DNA from: Saccharopolyspora phatthalungensis
Lineage (GTDB): Bacteria > Actinomycetota > Actinomycetes > Mycobacteriales > Pseudonocardiaceae
Reading direction: 5' to 3'
Assembly (NCBI RefSeq): GCF_014203395.1
Contig: NZ_JACHIW010000002.1
Span: 1,612,001 to 1,676,000 of the forward strand
Length of the DNA stretch: 64,000 nt
The notes beneath the pieces are model-generated. The model was given only the letters and a program-made list of their open reading frames with translations, had not been told where the DNA came from and did no database searches. Shown here piece by piece: positions 1-8,584 of the stretch. Numbering within the stretch: the stretch's first letter is position 1; the number at the start of each line of letters is the position of its first letter. The translations under genes and the position numbers were made by a program.

Positions 1-2
1 TT

Positions 3-284
3 CCCGGGCTGCTGGAGCGCTACCTCGCCCGCAACGGGTACGCCGCGCAGCAGAACGCCGATGTCGACGATCCCGCCCGAGCGGATAACCTGTGGGAGCC
101 TGCGGACGGAACGGACGGTCGGGACTACGGCGCTCGCGGAGTCTTCGGCCGGGCGCACGAGCGCAGCCCGCAGATGTGGGCGTCCCACCACCACAACGCA
201 CTCGCCCTCGCCGCGGCAGGGATGACCGCCGTGGGCTTGGGCGTGCTGCGCCGCCGGACCCCACGAGCGCGGAGGGCCCGGTGA
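3..284 (+). CDS. C-terminal part of a short-chain dehydrogenase-like protein (cut by window edge)
   Basis: The frame is open from the first bases to TGA at 282-284 and gives about 93 residues. It includes a LLERYLARNGYAAQQ segment, a DNLWEP motif, and a final hydrophobic stretch (ALALAAAGMTAVGLGVL) followed by an Arg-rich tail. From memory, this layout is the C-terminal tail of actinobacterial membrane-anchored SDR oxidoreductases; the Rossmann fold itself would lie upstream of the window. The stop overlaps the GTG start of the next gene (GTGA), so the two are probably translationally coupled. The family call rests only on the tail and is moderate. Confidence 0.6.
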   Translation, partial: PGLLERYLARNGYAAQQNADVDDPARADNLWEPADGTDGRDYGARGVFGRAHERSPQMWASHHHNALALAAAGMTAVGLGVLRRRTPRARRAR

Positions 285-2026
285 GCGACGAAGACGCCGT
301 CCGCCCTCACATCCTGCGCGAATACTCCGTGCTCGCCGACGGCTACCGGGGCGCGGTCTGCGGTCCACGCGGCGACATCGTGTGGCTGTGCGCGCCCCTG
401 TGGCACGACGACGCGGTGTTCTCAAGGCTGCTCGGTGGGGCCGGCGCCTACGTGATCGCACCCGTCGAGCCCTTCGCGTGGGGCGGCTACTACGAACCGC
501 GATCACTGATCTGGCGCCACCGGTGGGTGACCACCTCGACCATCGTCGAATGCCGGGACGCCCTGGCCCGGCCCGGCCAGCGCGACCGGGTGGTGCTGCT
601 GCGCCGGATCGAGGCCGTCGAACGCGAAGTGAGGCTGCACGTGATGCTCGACGTCCGAGCCGGTTTCGGCCAGCACCCCACCCGAGATCTCACACTCGAC
701 GACGCCGGGCACTGGACCGCAGACAGCGGCGGGCTGCGGATACGCTGGTCCGGCGCGCCAAACGCCACAGTGGACAACGGCGTGCTCCGGACGGAGGTGA
801 CCGTTCCCGCCGGCGGGCACCACGACTTCGTCCTCGAACTTTCCCCGGGTCGGCTCGGCGACCCGGTCGAACCCGAATTCGCCTGGCGCAGCACGGAGAC
901 GACGTGGTCCCGCGAGGTCCCGACGTTCGACAACCTCGTGGCACCCAGGGACGCGCAACACGCCTGTGCCGTGCTGCGCGGATTGACGGTGCCGCGCGGC
1001 GGCATGGTGGCGGCGGCGACGATGTCGTTGCCCGAACGCGCCGAACAAGGCCGCAACTACGACTACCGCTACACGTGGATCCGCGATCAGTGCTACGCCG
1101 GGATCGCGGCAGCCGCAGCCGGCGAACAAGCGCTCCTGGACGACGCGGTGTCGTTCATGACCGAACGCATCCTGGCCAACGGCGACGGGCTGCGCCCCGC
1201 CTACACCGCCGAGGGCGGCACGGTGCCCGACGAACAGCGGCTGGTCGACCTGCCCGGCTACCCCGGCGGGCAGACCGTCGCCCGCGGGAACCGGGTCACG
1301 CGCCAGGCTCAGCTCGACTGCTACGGAGAACTTCTCCAGCTGCTCGCCGAAGCCGCCCGCTACGGGCGGCTGGACGGCGACAGGCAACGCGCCGTGCAGC
1401 TGGCCGTCGCCGCCATCGGCCGCCACTGGGGGGAACCGGAGGCCGGGCTGTGGGAGCTCGCCGACGACTGGTGGACACATTCGCGGCTGGCCTGCGTCGC
1501 GGGCCTGAAAACGGCGGCGCGGGTCGCCCACCGAAGCGATGTCCCGGCCATGCTGAGCCTCGCGGACGCGATCCTCGCCGAAACCTCGCGACGCTGCCTG
1601 CACCCGGACGGTCACTGGCAACGCAGCCCAACCCGGACCGGGCCCGACGCCGCCCTCCTCCTCCCGCCGGTGCGCGGGGCGCTGCCCGGGGACGATCCGC
1701 GCACCCGGGCGACCATCGCGGCGGTTCTCCGCGACCTCGGCGAGGACGGCTACCTCTACCGGTTCCGGCACTCCCCGCAGCCCCTGGAGAGCGACGAAGG
1801 CGCGTTCCTGCTGTGCGGGTTCTTCATGGCGCTCGCGGAAAACCAGCAGGGCAACGACACCGCCGCGATGCGGTGGTTCGAGCGCAACCGCGCGGCCTGC
1901 GGAACACCGGGTTTGTTCGCCGAGGAATACGACGTCCGGCAACGCCAACTCCGCGGGAACCTCCCGCAAGCCTTCGTCCATGCCCTCCTCCTCGAATCCT
2001 GCGTGCGCCTGCGCCGAGCCGCGTAG
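281..2026 (+). CDS. Glycoside hydrolase family 15 protein (glucoamylase/trehalase type)
   Basis: A protein of about 581 residues with the usual length of actinobacterial GH15 enzymes. The N-terminal beta-sandwich begins near HILREYSVLADGYRGAV, with the GDIVWLCAPLW segment typical of the family. The (alpha/alpha)6 catalytic domain includes NYDYRYTWIRDQCYAG, ARGNRVTRQAQLDCYGE and, near the end, SDEGAFLLCGFFMA. Family members hydrolyse alpha-glucosides such as maltodextrin or trehalose by an inverting mechanism with two acidic residues. I chose GTG at 281 because GGAGGG lies just upstream and the start overlaps the previous stop; an upstream ATG at 92 would add unrelated residues. No signal peptide is seen, so a cytoplasmic enzyme is likely. 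The exact substrate is not known. Confidence 0.88.
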   Translation: MSDEDAVRPHILREYSVLADGYRGAVCGPRGDIVWLCAPLWHDDAVFSRLLGGAGAYVIAPVEPFAWGGYYEPRSLIWRHRWVTTSTIVECRDALARPGQRDRVVLLRRIEAVEREVRLHVMLDVRAGFGQHPTRDLTLDDAGHWTADSGGLRIRWSGAPNATVDNGVLRTEVTVPAGGHHDFVLELSPGRLGDPVEPEFAWRSTETTWSREVPTFDNLVAPRDAQHACAVLRGLTVPRGGMVAAATMSLPERAEQGRNYDYRYTWIRDQCYAGIAAAAAGEQALLDDAVSFMTERILANGDGLRPAYTAEGGTVPDEQRLVDLPGYPGGQTVARGNRVTRQAQLDCYGELLQLLAEAARYGRLDGDRQRAVQLAVAAIGRHWGEPEAGLWELADDWWTHSRLACVAGLKTAARVAHRSDVPAMLSLADAILAETSRRCLHPDGHWQRSPTRTGPDAALLLPPVRGALPGDDPRTRATIAAVLRDLGEDGYLYRFRHSPQPLESDEGAFLLCGFFMALAENQQGNDTAAMRWFERNRAACGTPGLFAEEYDVRQRQLRGNLPQAFVHALLLESCVRLRRAA

Positions 2027-2171
2027 GCGCCGAGCGTTCAGCCGCAGCTGGTATGTCGAGGGCGAACGCCAGAATTTCCTTGCAACGGTTGGGAGAGCGA
2101 CGTCGAAGTGCTTGGCAAGCGCGGTGAATACCTGCTTGTGCTGGCGGCGTTGCGTGCGGCTGAACACGCGG

Positions 2172-2555
2172 TCAGGTGGGGTCCGTGCGCGGTGGGGTCC
2201 GGCGCAGGCATCGTATGCGGTGCAGGACGTCGATTTGGGCGCGGTTGTAGAGGTCTTTGACAGCTACGGCGAGCGTCCTCGCGGCAGGGTGTACACCGGT
2301 CGGTACGTCGGGGCGCAGTTCCTTCAGCGCGGGGTGTTCGGTCCGGAGTCTGTCGCCGAATGCGACCAGGCGTTCCGCCAGCTCGTGCCGGGTCTGCTCG
2401 TCGGTGTCGGCGGGCAGATTGTCGAACTCGGTGATCGCGGGGTCGGTAGGGATTATCGGCAGCATTTCCGTGTAGGCATTGAGGGTTGAGGGGTCGAGCA
2501 CGCGGCTCATGACCACGAGCAGGGAGCGGTCGGCTTCGGAGAGATCGCCAGTCAC
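2172..2555 (-). CDS. Hypothetical protein of 127 residues
   Basis: This ORF is acidic to mid-length (MTGDLSEADRSLLVVMSRVL...) and looks helical, with a TDEQTRHELAERLVAFGDRL segment and a basic C-terminal end. I do not recognise the family. Codon use is GC-rich in third positions, as expected of real coding sequence here. Its start is immediately next to the broken 5' edge of the S9 peptidase remnant on the other strand, so it may itself lie at a rearrangement junction. No membrane segment or signal peptide is visible. Confidence 0.4.
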   Translation of the reverse strand: MTGDLSEADRSLLVVMSRVLDPSTLNAYTEMLPIIPTDPAITEFDNLPADTDEQTRHELAERLVAFGDRLRTEHPALKELRPDVPTGVHPAARTLAVAVKDLYNRAQIDVLHRIRCLRRTPPRTDPT

Positions 2556-2573
2556 CGTGGCCGGGATGAGCTC

Positions 2574-3039
<466 letters not shown>

Positions 3040-3123
3040 GGAGGACTGATGAACCACGTTTTCCCCTCCGCTCATCAAGTCCGACCGGGTGCGGGTGCCG
3101 CGCAAGAGACCGAGGAGAGCCAC

Positions 3124-3780
3124 ATGATGCCAGAACACGGCCGCAACAGCGGCGAGACACCCCATGCCGCCGAGTTGGCCCCGAAGCCGACGCTGCTCGA
3201 CCAGATGGGCGGCCCGTCCGGGCTGGTGTACACCGGACTGCCGGTCGTGGTCTTCGTCGTGGCCAACAGCGTGTTCGGACTGCAGGGCGGTATCTGGAGC
3301 GCCATCGGTATCGCGGTGGCGATCACCGTGCTGCGGCTGGTGCGCAAGGAGCCAATCCGACCGGCCGTCTCCGGCCTGATCGGCGTCGGGGTCGCCGCGT
3401 TCATCGCCTACCAGACCGGATCGGCCAAGGGGTTCTTCCTCGTGGGTATCTGGGCGAGCCTCCTGATCGGAAGTGTCCTGCTCGTGTCGGTCCTCGTGCG
3501 GTGGCCGCTGGTCGGGGTCGCGGTGAACCTGTTCGGGGACAAGGGGAACGCGTGGCGCAGGGACCGGCCATCGCGGCACGACTATGACATCGCCACCCTC
3601 GCGCTGGTGAGCGTCTTCGCGGCCAGGTTCGTCGTGCAGCAGTGGCTCTACAACGAGGACAACACCGGCTGGCTGGCGTTCGCGAAGATCGCGATGGGCT
3701 ACCCGCTCCTCGGTCTGGCGCTGCTGGTGGTCGTCTGGGCGGCCCGGCGCTCGACCAAGCGACTCAAGGCACTCGACTGA
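3124..3780 (+). CDS. DUF3159 family multi-pass membrane protein
   Basis: About 218 residues from this start. The pattern matches DUF3159: a conserved LLDQMGGPSGLVYTGLPVVVFVVAN opening, then several membrane helices, including VSGLIGVGVAAFIAYQTG, GIWASLLIGSVLLVSVLV, a central RPSRHDYDIATLALVSVFAARFVVQQWLY segment, and a last helix LGLALLVVVWAARR. Function is unknown in the family; members are common in actinobacteria. ATG at 3124 follows GAGGAG by about six bases; an alternative ATG at 3049 also has a GAGGAGG before it and would add 25 residues. It follows the peptidase remnant by a short gap. Confidence 0.85.
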   Translation: MMPEHGRNSGETPHAAELAPKPTLLDQMGGPSGLVYTGLPVVVFVVANSVFGLQGGIWSAIGIAVAITVLRLVRKEPIRPAVSGLIGVGVAAFIAYQTGSAKGFFLVGIWASLLIGSVLLVSVLVRWPLVGVAVNLFGDKGNAWRRDRPSRHDYDIATLALVSVFAARFVVQQWLYNEDNTGWLAFAKIAMGYPLLGLALLVVVWAARRSTKRLKALD

Positions 3781-3910
3781 CGGGGGATTCTGCACGGACC
3801 GCATGGCCGATCGCTCGAACCGCATCGGACCCGTCGACCACGCGCCACGCTCTACGGCTCCTGAACGCCGACTGTCGCCTTGGGTGTCTTCGTTGTCGAC
3901 CGATGGCGGC

Positions 3911-4030
3911 TCAAGCATGGACGACAACCATCTTGCCTTTGGCCTCGCCAGCCTCCATCACGCGATACGCTTCGCGCACGTCCTCGAAGTCGAACACGCG
4001 CGAGGGCTTCGCCTTCAACCAGCCCGCTTA
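3911..4030 (-). pseudogene. 3' end of a zinc-type alcohol dehydrogenase / quinone oxidoreductase gene
   Basis: The minus strand reads KAKPSRVFDFEDVREAYRVMEAG, then EAKGKMVVVHA and a stop at 3911-3913. That is the usual C-terminus of MDR-family (medium-chain) dehydrogenases, where the helix before GKxVV closes the substrate domain. Only about 39 codons remain; a TAA interrupts the frame just upstream, and the Rossmann and catalytic parts are gone. It cannot encode an enzyme. It is one of a run of 3' gene ends here. Confidence 0.7.
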
Positions 4031-4078
4031 CTCGGCGCGCTCCGCGCCAGCTTTCGCTAGCAAGGAGATAGCTTGCTG

Positions 4079-4170
4079 TTACATGCGTTCTGGTGCGCTG
4101 ATGCCGAGCAGGCCGAGCCCATGTTGCAGCGTGCGCGCGTGCACCCTCTCCGGCGGCCTCGGCGTCCCGA
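4079..4170 (-). pseudogene. Possible 3' end of an arginyl-tRNA synthetase gene
   Basis: The minus strand reads ARTLQHGLGLLGISAPERM followed by TAA at 4079-4081. A GLGLLGIxAPERM ending is characteristic of the anticodon-binding C-terminus of ArgS. Only about 30 codons can be followed before the match fades. An essential gene would have its full copy elsewhere, so this looks like a duplicated or transferred fragment. The call rests on one short motif. Confidence 0.5.
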
Positions 4171-4287
4171 AGTGCGCGCAGCAGGAGGTTTCGGGTGTAG
4201 CTGCGGCCTTCCTCGGGAAATGGCGCGATCTGCTCCCACAAGCGGGTCAGGGTCTGGGAGGAGGAGTGCGCGCGGTCGCGAGCCACG

Positions 4288-4443
4288 GTGGACGCTGTGG
4301 GTTCGCTTGATACCACGGTGCTGTGGCGAGACGAGGTCTTCTCGCTCCGCTACATCGTCACCCACATGATCGAGGAGTATGCGCGCCACAACGGTCATGC
4401 CGATCTGCTTCGCGAGAGTATCGACGGAACCGTTGGCGAGTAA
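4288..4443 (+). pseudogene. 3' end of a DinB-family (DUF664) gene
   Basis: The plus frame reads SLRYIVTHMIEEYARHNGHADLLRESIDG, then TVGE and TAA at 4441-4443. The HMIEEYARHNGHADLLRE block is the final conserved helix of DUF664/DinB-like four-helix proteins, where the histidines help bind a metal. The first three helices are missing, so the fragment should be non-functional. The GTG at 4288 is the first start codon in frame but no ribosome site supports it. Confidence 0.65.
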
Positions 4444-4497
4444 GGGGACCACGTCTTCCGACGTCGGTGGTCCTGGTCTTCGCTGCGGGGACGATCG

Positions 4498-4848
4498 GTG
4501 GCCCTTGACCCGTTGGGGCAGGGCCGAGCGGCCGGGGTAGAGATCATTCCGATCATCTTGCTGACGTCAGTGACGCTGTTGACCATCTCTGCGGTGGGAG
4601 CGAGGCAGGCGCGGCTGGCGTGGTGGCTGGCGATCGTGCTCCCCGTGATCTCGCTACCGGCTACATCGGTGGCTGCTGAACTAGCGGTCGATGTCGTCAT
4701 GGCGTTGTGGCGACCCCAGCTCAGAGAACGCTCGCCGGCTCATTGTGCGGATGACCACCGCCTCGCTCTCGGCGATCGGCAGCATCTCCTCAGCCGGGTG
4801 GACACGACATGTTCCTCCAACAGCGGCTGGGCCACAGCATCAGCATGA
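4498..4848 (+). CDS. Possible small membrane protein, unrecognised
   Basis: A GTG-started ORF of 116 codons. Its first half holds two hydrophobic segments, IIPIILLTSVTLLTISAVGA and WWLAIVLPVISLPATSVAAE; its second half is charged and looks non-native, as if read out of frame. It may be the N-terminal part of a small two-helix membrane protein joined to unrelated sequence. It sits in the remnant-rich stretch and could be another broken gene. No family recognised. Confidence 0.3.
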   Translation: MALDPLGQGRAAGVEIIPIILLTSVTLLTISAVGARQARLAWWLAIVLPVISLPATSVAAELAVDVVMALWRPQLRERSPAHCADDHRLALGDRQHLLSRVDTTCSSNSGWATASA

Positions 4849-4968
4849 ATCACTTGGCTGCGCTCAGTATCAGGGCGGCCGCCATGGCGCGCGGTAGGCC
4901 GGTGTAGATCGGTTTCGACGACTTCTATTCGACCGAGCGGGCACGGTACGCGACGAACCCCTGTGTGG

Positions 4969-5172
4969 TTAGCCCGCGAGGAAGAGGTCTTCGAGGTTTG
5001 GGCGCCATACCTTGCTCTTGCATGGATGGGGCGCGAGGTCGTGCGTGGTCAACGTTTTGGTGAGCATCCGGTATGCGTGGTGGGCGGCGTCGTGGTCGGT
5101 GCAGAAGATCACGTAGTTGTCGGTGACTCGTATGACGGTGCTGTCAGCGAGGGCGTGATCGACCTGCAGCAG
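4969..5172 (-). pseudogene. Continuation of the WbqC-RT frame beyond an in-frame TGA (RT motif C segment)
   Basis: After TGA at 5175-5173 the same minus frame stays open for 67 sense codons to TAA at 4969. It reads LLQVDHALADSTVIRVTDNYVIFCTDHDAAHHAY. This is where a group II-like RT should have motif C: normally (Y/F)ADD between an R and VVLC, here VTDN-Y-VIFC. The second aspartate is replaced by asparagine. Homology clearly runs through the stop. So either the gene is broken by one base change, or the TGA is read through, or the sequence has an error. Confidence 0.65.
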
Positions 5173-6552
5173 TCATAGGTTGGTCAGCAGCGGGGATAGC
5201 CCGCTGCCCGGTGCGAGCGGGGATGGGAGCCCGTTGAGGACTCGTCGCACGATGCGTAGGAAGCTCCCGTCATGGATCCAGTCCGCCAGCCAGCGCATGG
5301 TTTGGTCGACGGTGCTGCCTGCGGTCGCGCGGGTGACGTCGATGTCGGCTACCCAGCAGGGGCTGGTGATTCCGTGGCGCTGGGCGTAGGCGAGGGCGTG
5401 GGCGCGGCTGCGGCCGGGCCGCCAGCCGAACAGCCAGTCCGGATACGCGTGGGCTTCGAGTATCGGTTCCGCGCACTGGCGTAGCGCTCGGTGCACGATG
5501 CGGTCCTCGACCGTTGGAATGACGATCGCCAGGTCTTTGTCATCGAGGCTCCAGGTGACTTGCCGGAGTGGGCTGGGAGTCCAGGAGCCGTCGTGCAGGT
5601 GTGCCGCCAATTTCGCAAGCCGTGCGTCTAGCCCGGCCCGGTAGTTGCGCCAGGTCATGCCATCGGCGCCGGGGCTGGAGGTCGTGCGCATGCATCCGCG
5701 TGCGGCCTGCTTGAGTCGGCGCCGATCGGTGAGCAGCGGCATCAGTGAGTGTGTCTGCCGCGCCTGCGGACGCGCGCGAGATCCGGTTACTGCGGGTCGG
5801 CTGTCGTGCTCATGCGGCGTCCAGGTGCGGGTCGATGCGCCTGCGGCCAGGATCTCTCGGGCATGTGGCCCGTGGTGCAGCACCGGGTCCAGCGCCGCCA
5901 GGTTGGGGACGAATGGGCCGCGCCCTTGCGGGTAGGGGTGGTGAGTGTAGGTGGCGACTTCGATTGCGATGCCTGCCTGGGTCAGCAGCCTCGTGTCGAG
6001 GTAGTGCGGTGCTCCGGTGCCCACACGCAGCACCGTCGCGCCGGTGCGGCGGCACAGATCGACGAGCATCGCGGTCTTGGTGCCTGTGGGATCAAGACTG
6101 CTGGAGGGGATGAGTTGGATGTCCAGTCCCAGTGCGCGGGACACCAGTTTGATGAGGGTGGTGTTCACCGCGGTCAGCGTTGTCCACGGCTGGTGGTAGA
6201 TCGCGTGGAGGTCCTCGGCGTAGGTGTCGAAGTACTTGGCGCGCCGGTAGATCTGGCTCAGGGTGCGCCAGTGGCGGTGGGCCCAGCGCGGGTCGGCGAT
6301 GGCCACGTCCCGGATCGGTTGCGGATATCGGCCTGTGCGGCGGACAGGAACGCTGAGTCGTTGCCGTCCGCCGGTGTGGCCACGGATCCAGGTGCGATGC
6401 TGGACGCCTCGTTCGGCGAACTGGACGTGGTCGAGCAACACGAGCTGGTCTACGTCGAACAGTCGGGCGAAGTAGCCCTGCCACGGTAGATATGACGGCT
6501 GGTGCGCGACAAGTACCTTGGGTGGGTGGTTTTCCTTGCGGTGTAACGACAT
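5173..6552 (-). CDS. WbqC-like protein fused to a group II-like reverse transcriptase domain
   Basis: A single 459-residue frame. Residues 10-240 are a WbqC-family domain (VLVAHQPSYLPWQGYFARL, DHVQFAERGVQHRTWI, ending LDPVLHHGPHAREIL); WbqC proteins occur in surface-sugar loci, often in glycan or amino-sugar modification. After a 40-residue linker, residues 280-459 are a reverse transcriptase. Visible parts are ADGMTWRNY, IPTVEDRIVHRALRQ, FGWRPGRSRAHAL, motif A ADID (D413) and motif B GSGLSPLLTNL. The frame then meets TGA; the next 67 codons hold motif C. Start ATG 6552 lies 25 bases after the PIG-L gene; longer upstream reading is antisense to that gene. I know of no described WbqC-RT fusion. 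An internal ATG at residue 281 could start the RT alone. Confidence 0.72.
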   Translation of the reverse strand: MSLHRKENHPPKVLVAHQPSYLPWQGYFARLFDVDQLVLLDHVQFAERGVQHRTWIRGHTGGRQRLSVPVRRTGRYPQPIRDVAIADPRWAHRHWRTLSQIYRRAKYFDTYAEDLHAIYHQPWTTLTAVNTTLIKLVSRALGLDIQLIPSSSLDPTGTKTAMLVDLCRRTGATVLRVGTGAPHYLDTRLLTQAGIAIEVATYTHHPYPQGRGPFVPNLAALDPVLHHGPHAREILAAGASTRTWTPHEHDSRPAVTGSRARPQARQTHSLMPLLTDRRRLKQAARGCMRTTSSPGADGMTWRNYRAGLDARLAKLAAHLHDGSWTPSPLRQVTWSLDDKDLAIVIPTVEDRIVHRALRQCAEPILEAHAYPDWLFGWRPGRSRAHALAYAQRHGITSPCWVADIDVTRATAGSTVDQTMRWLADWIHDGSFLRIVRRVLNGLPSPLAPGSGLSPLLTNL

Positions 6553-6577
6553 GGCTGAAACGGCTCCGTGGAATGGG

Positions 6578-7282
6578 TCAGTACGCCAGGCGATAGGGGA
6601 CGAATTTCTCGGCATAGTGCCAGCCCAGCGCACCGCCGGCTGCGGCGTCGGTGGTGCGGATGTTTTCGATAGCGCGGGGATGACCTCCGCCGCGTAGTTG
6701 CGAGGTGTAGCAGCGTAGCGCGTGTTCCTTGGCGTACCAGTGCGCCGAGGTGTTGACGTGGACACGCCAGGGCTCCTCCTGGGCGCACCAGTGGTCCTCG
6801 ACGCCGCGGAATCCGAGGACGAGTGAGGGTGTGTGCTTGCTTTCGCGTGCGTGGACCCGCGCGGCGGCGAACGCGGCCCGGTGCACCACCTGGTGATCTT
6901 GGTGAAAGCCACCGGCCGCAGGGATGAGCAGCGCGTCCGGTTTAAGGATGGCCAGCGACGCTGTTGGGTGTTGCTCGATCAGCTCGACGAGGGCCCGAGG
7001 CCGAGCGGCGATGTCCAGGTCACCGGTCTCATCGATCCAGGCCATCGCCTGGGTTGTGACGCCCAGCGCGGCGCACGCCTGGATGAATTCGTTCTGGCGC
7101 ACGACTGGGTCGCTGACGCCACCCCACATCGGCGCGGCGCGCACGGTGACGGCGAGCACGTGAACGTCGACTCCGTCGGCGACCAGCCGTGCGATCGTTC
7201 CGCCGCAGCCCAGGGTTTCGTCGTCGGGATGCGGTGCCACGACCAACGCGCGCTCTCCCGCGCTGAGTCCCAAGACGCTCAC
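6578..7282 (-). CDS. PIG-L/LmbE family N-acetyl-sugar deacetylase
   Basis: A 234-residue protein with the LmbE zinc motif PHPDDETLGCGG near residue 18 and the second metal/catalytic block GFHQDHQVVHRAA. A WYAKEHALRCYTSQ region near the end matches the family's C-terminal helix. Members remove acetyl groups from N-acetylglucosamine-containing substrates such as mycothiol precursors, GPI anchors or antibiotic sugars. GTG at 7282 overlaps the stop of the upstream glycosyltransferase by one base, so the two are coupled in one operon. With glycosyltransferases and WbqC next to it, it probably edits the same sugar product. The substrate is unknown. Confidence 0.87.
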   Translation of the reverse strand: MSVLGLSAGERALVVAPHPDDETLGCGGTIARLVADGVDVHVLAVTVRAAPMWGGVSDPVVRQNEFIQACAALGVTTQAMAWIDETGDLDIAARPRALVELIEQHPTASLAILKPDALLIPAAGGFHQDHQVVHRAAFAAARVHARESKHTPSLVLGFRGVEDHWCAQEEPWRVHVNTSAHWYAKEHALRCYTSQLRGGGHPRAIENIRTTDAAAGGALGWHYAEKFVPYRLAY

Positions 7283-8322
7283 TAGTCCGCCCTCCGCTGG
7301 AGCGCTGGCTCGACGACGCGGAGAAACTGCTCAGCGATCGCGGCCGGATCGTGCTTGGCGGCGCGCTGGATCGCGGTCTGGCTGGCGCGCTGGTACCCCT
7401 CGGTGTCGGCGAGCAGTTCGGTCACCGCCTGCCAGAGTCCCGCCGCTCCAGCGGAGGGCGGGACGACGGCTCCAGCGTTACCGATCAGGGTGGGCACGTG
7501 GCCGAGGTCGAAGGTGACCACCGGAGTGGCGACGCTGAGAGCTTCCAGCGCTGTGTTACAGAATGTCTCTGGTGAGGTGGAAGCGATCACGGTGCAGGCC
7601 GCGCCGGCGAGGAAGGGCTGTACGGCCCGCCACGGCAGATCGGCCACCAGTCTCACCCGGGGATGAGCGCGCGCTCGGCTCTGGCAGTCGGCGATGACCT
7701 GCTGCTGCATGCCGGGCCAGTACTCGAAACCGGCTGTGGCCAGGACGATCTCCACGTCCCGTTCGAAGGTATGCGGGCAGGCGGTGATGAGCTCGGCGAT
7801 GCCCTTGTGCGGTTCGGCACGGGCCACGATCCGCACCGGGCCACTGGTGCGCAAGTGTTCTCGCGCCGTGGCCGAGGGAGGGGTCCCTGGGGTCAGCAAC
7901 GCGTTGGGTACTGCTCGCCAGCCCCTGGTGTCCAGGCCGGCGTTCGTGGCCTCACGGATCAGGAACTCGCTGTTCGTCAGCACTCGATCCGGCTGGTGAG
8001 CCAGAGCTTGGTGCAGGTAGGTGTCGGTGCGCAGCACGCGCATCATCAGGGCGGTCGCGATACCGGGATGTGGTGCGAGGAAGCCCAGGCCCCAGGTGGC
8101 GTCGACCCAGCACACCAGATCGGCGTCCACTTGGGACAACAGGTGGCGGGCGTCGTCGGCGACCGTGGACGTGCTCGCGAGGGCGGTCAGGAGAACGTCT
8201 TCGGTTGCTGGTGCGGGTAATGCGAAGCGAGGCAGGCGAATGATCTCTACGCCGTCCCCGGGAGACGGCGGGCCCGCGGCGAGGACGTAGGCAAGATGTC
8301 CGTTTTCGCGCAGGCCGTACAC
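7282..8322 (-). CDS. GT4-type glycosyltransferase, N-terminus probably lost
   Basis: A 346-residue GT-B glycosyltransferase. The C-terminal half shows the donor-binding domain: VRIVARAEPHKGIAELI, a long helix, VRLVADLPWRAVQPFLAGA and STSPETFCNTALEALSVATPVV, the E-x7-E region of group 1 transferases. The first residues VYGLRENGHLAYVLAAG correspond to a point after the usual Gly-rich first strand. At this same place the plus strand begins a GNAT remnant, so the gene's true 5' end seems to have been removed by a rearrangement near 8318. No ribosome site stands before the alternative start. It is translationally linked to the PIG-L gene downstream. Confidence 0.72.
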   Translation of the reverse strand: MYGLRENGHLAYVLAAGPPSPGDGVEIIRLPRFALPAPATEDVLLTALASTSTVADDARHLLSQVDADLVCWVDATWGLGFLAPHPGIATALMMRVLRTDTYLHQALAHQPDRVLTNSEFLIREATNAGLDTRGWRAVPNALLTPGTPPSATAREHLRTSGPVRIVARAEPHKGIAELITACPHTFERDVEIVLATAGFEYWPGMQQQVIADCQSRARAHPRVRLVADLPWRAVQPFLAGAACTVIASTSPETFCNTALEALSVATPVVTFDLGHVPTLIGNAGAVVPPSAGAAGLWQAVTELLADTEGYQRASQTAIQRAAKHDPAAIAEQFLRVVEPALQRRAD

Positions 8323-8538
8323 GCGTTGCTCGATGTCGTGCGCTCCCGAGCCGTCACATGGGGCTGCAGACGCCTGTACCTCACCTCAGAACCGGACAAC
8401 ACCGCAGCACACTCCGCGTGGACGAACCTTGGCTTCACCAACGTGCCAGGCGATCACAACGTCAACGGTGTCTCCGTCATCACCGACTTCAAAGGCCCTG
8501 ACAAAAGCCGCGCGGTCTACGAACTGATCATCAAATAG
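8319..8538 (+). pseudogene. C-terminal remnant of a GNAT acetyltransferase gene
   Basis: The plus frame reads ALLDVVRSRAVTWGCRRLYL, then TSEPDNTAAHSAWTNLGFTNV, and ends YELIIK. This is the second half of a GNAT fold: the helix after the acetyl-CoA loop, the strand, and the NxxAxxxWxxLGF motif. The Q/RxxGxG/A acetyl-CoA loop and everything before it are absent. It abuts the broken 5' end of the minus-strand glycosyltransferase, which marks a rearrangement joint inside the sugar/RT operon. Confidence 0.75.
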
Positions 8539-8584
8539 CACTCAGACACCATCGTCCGTCCGGCCACTGGCGCAAAGCTGACGC

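Noticed and set aside
503..2167. 554-codon minus-strand ORF opposite the GH15 gene
   Set aside because: It is antisense to a clear GH15 gene and its protein is Arg/Gly/Pro-rich with no family pattern; it is open because of GC codon bias.
4969..6552. Diversity-generating retroelement or retron
   Set aside because: No template/variable repeat pair with A-biased changes, no Avd-like gene, and no msr-msd-like inverted repeats were seen; this was read by eye only.
6553..6912. N-terminal extension of the WbqC-RT frame
   Set aside because: The extra 120 codons are antisense-frame reading of the PIG-L gene; WbqC homology starts just after ATG 6552.
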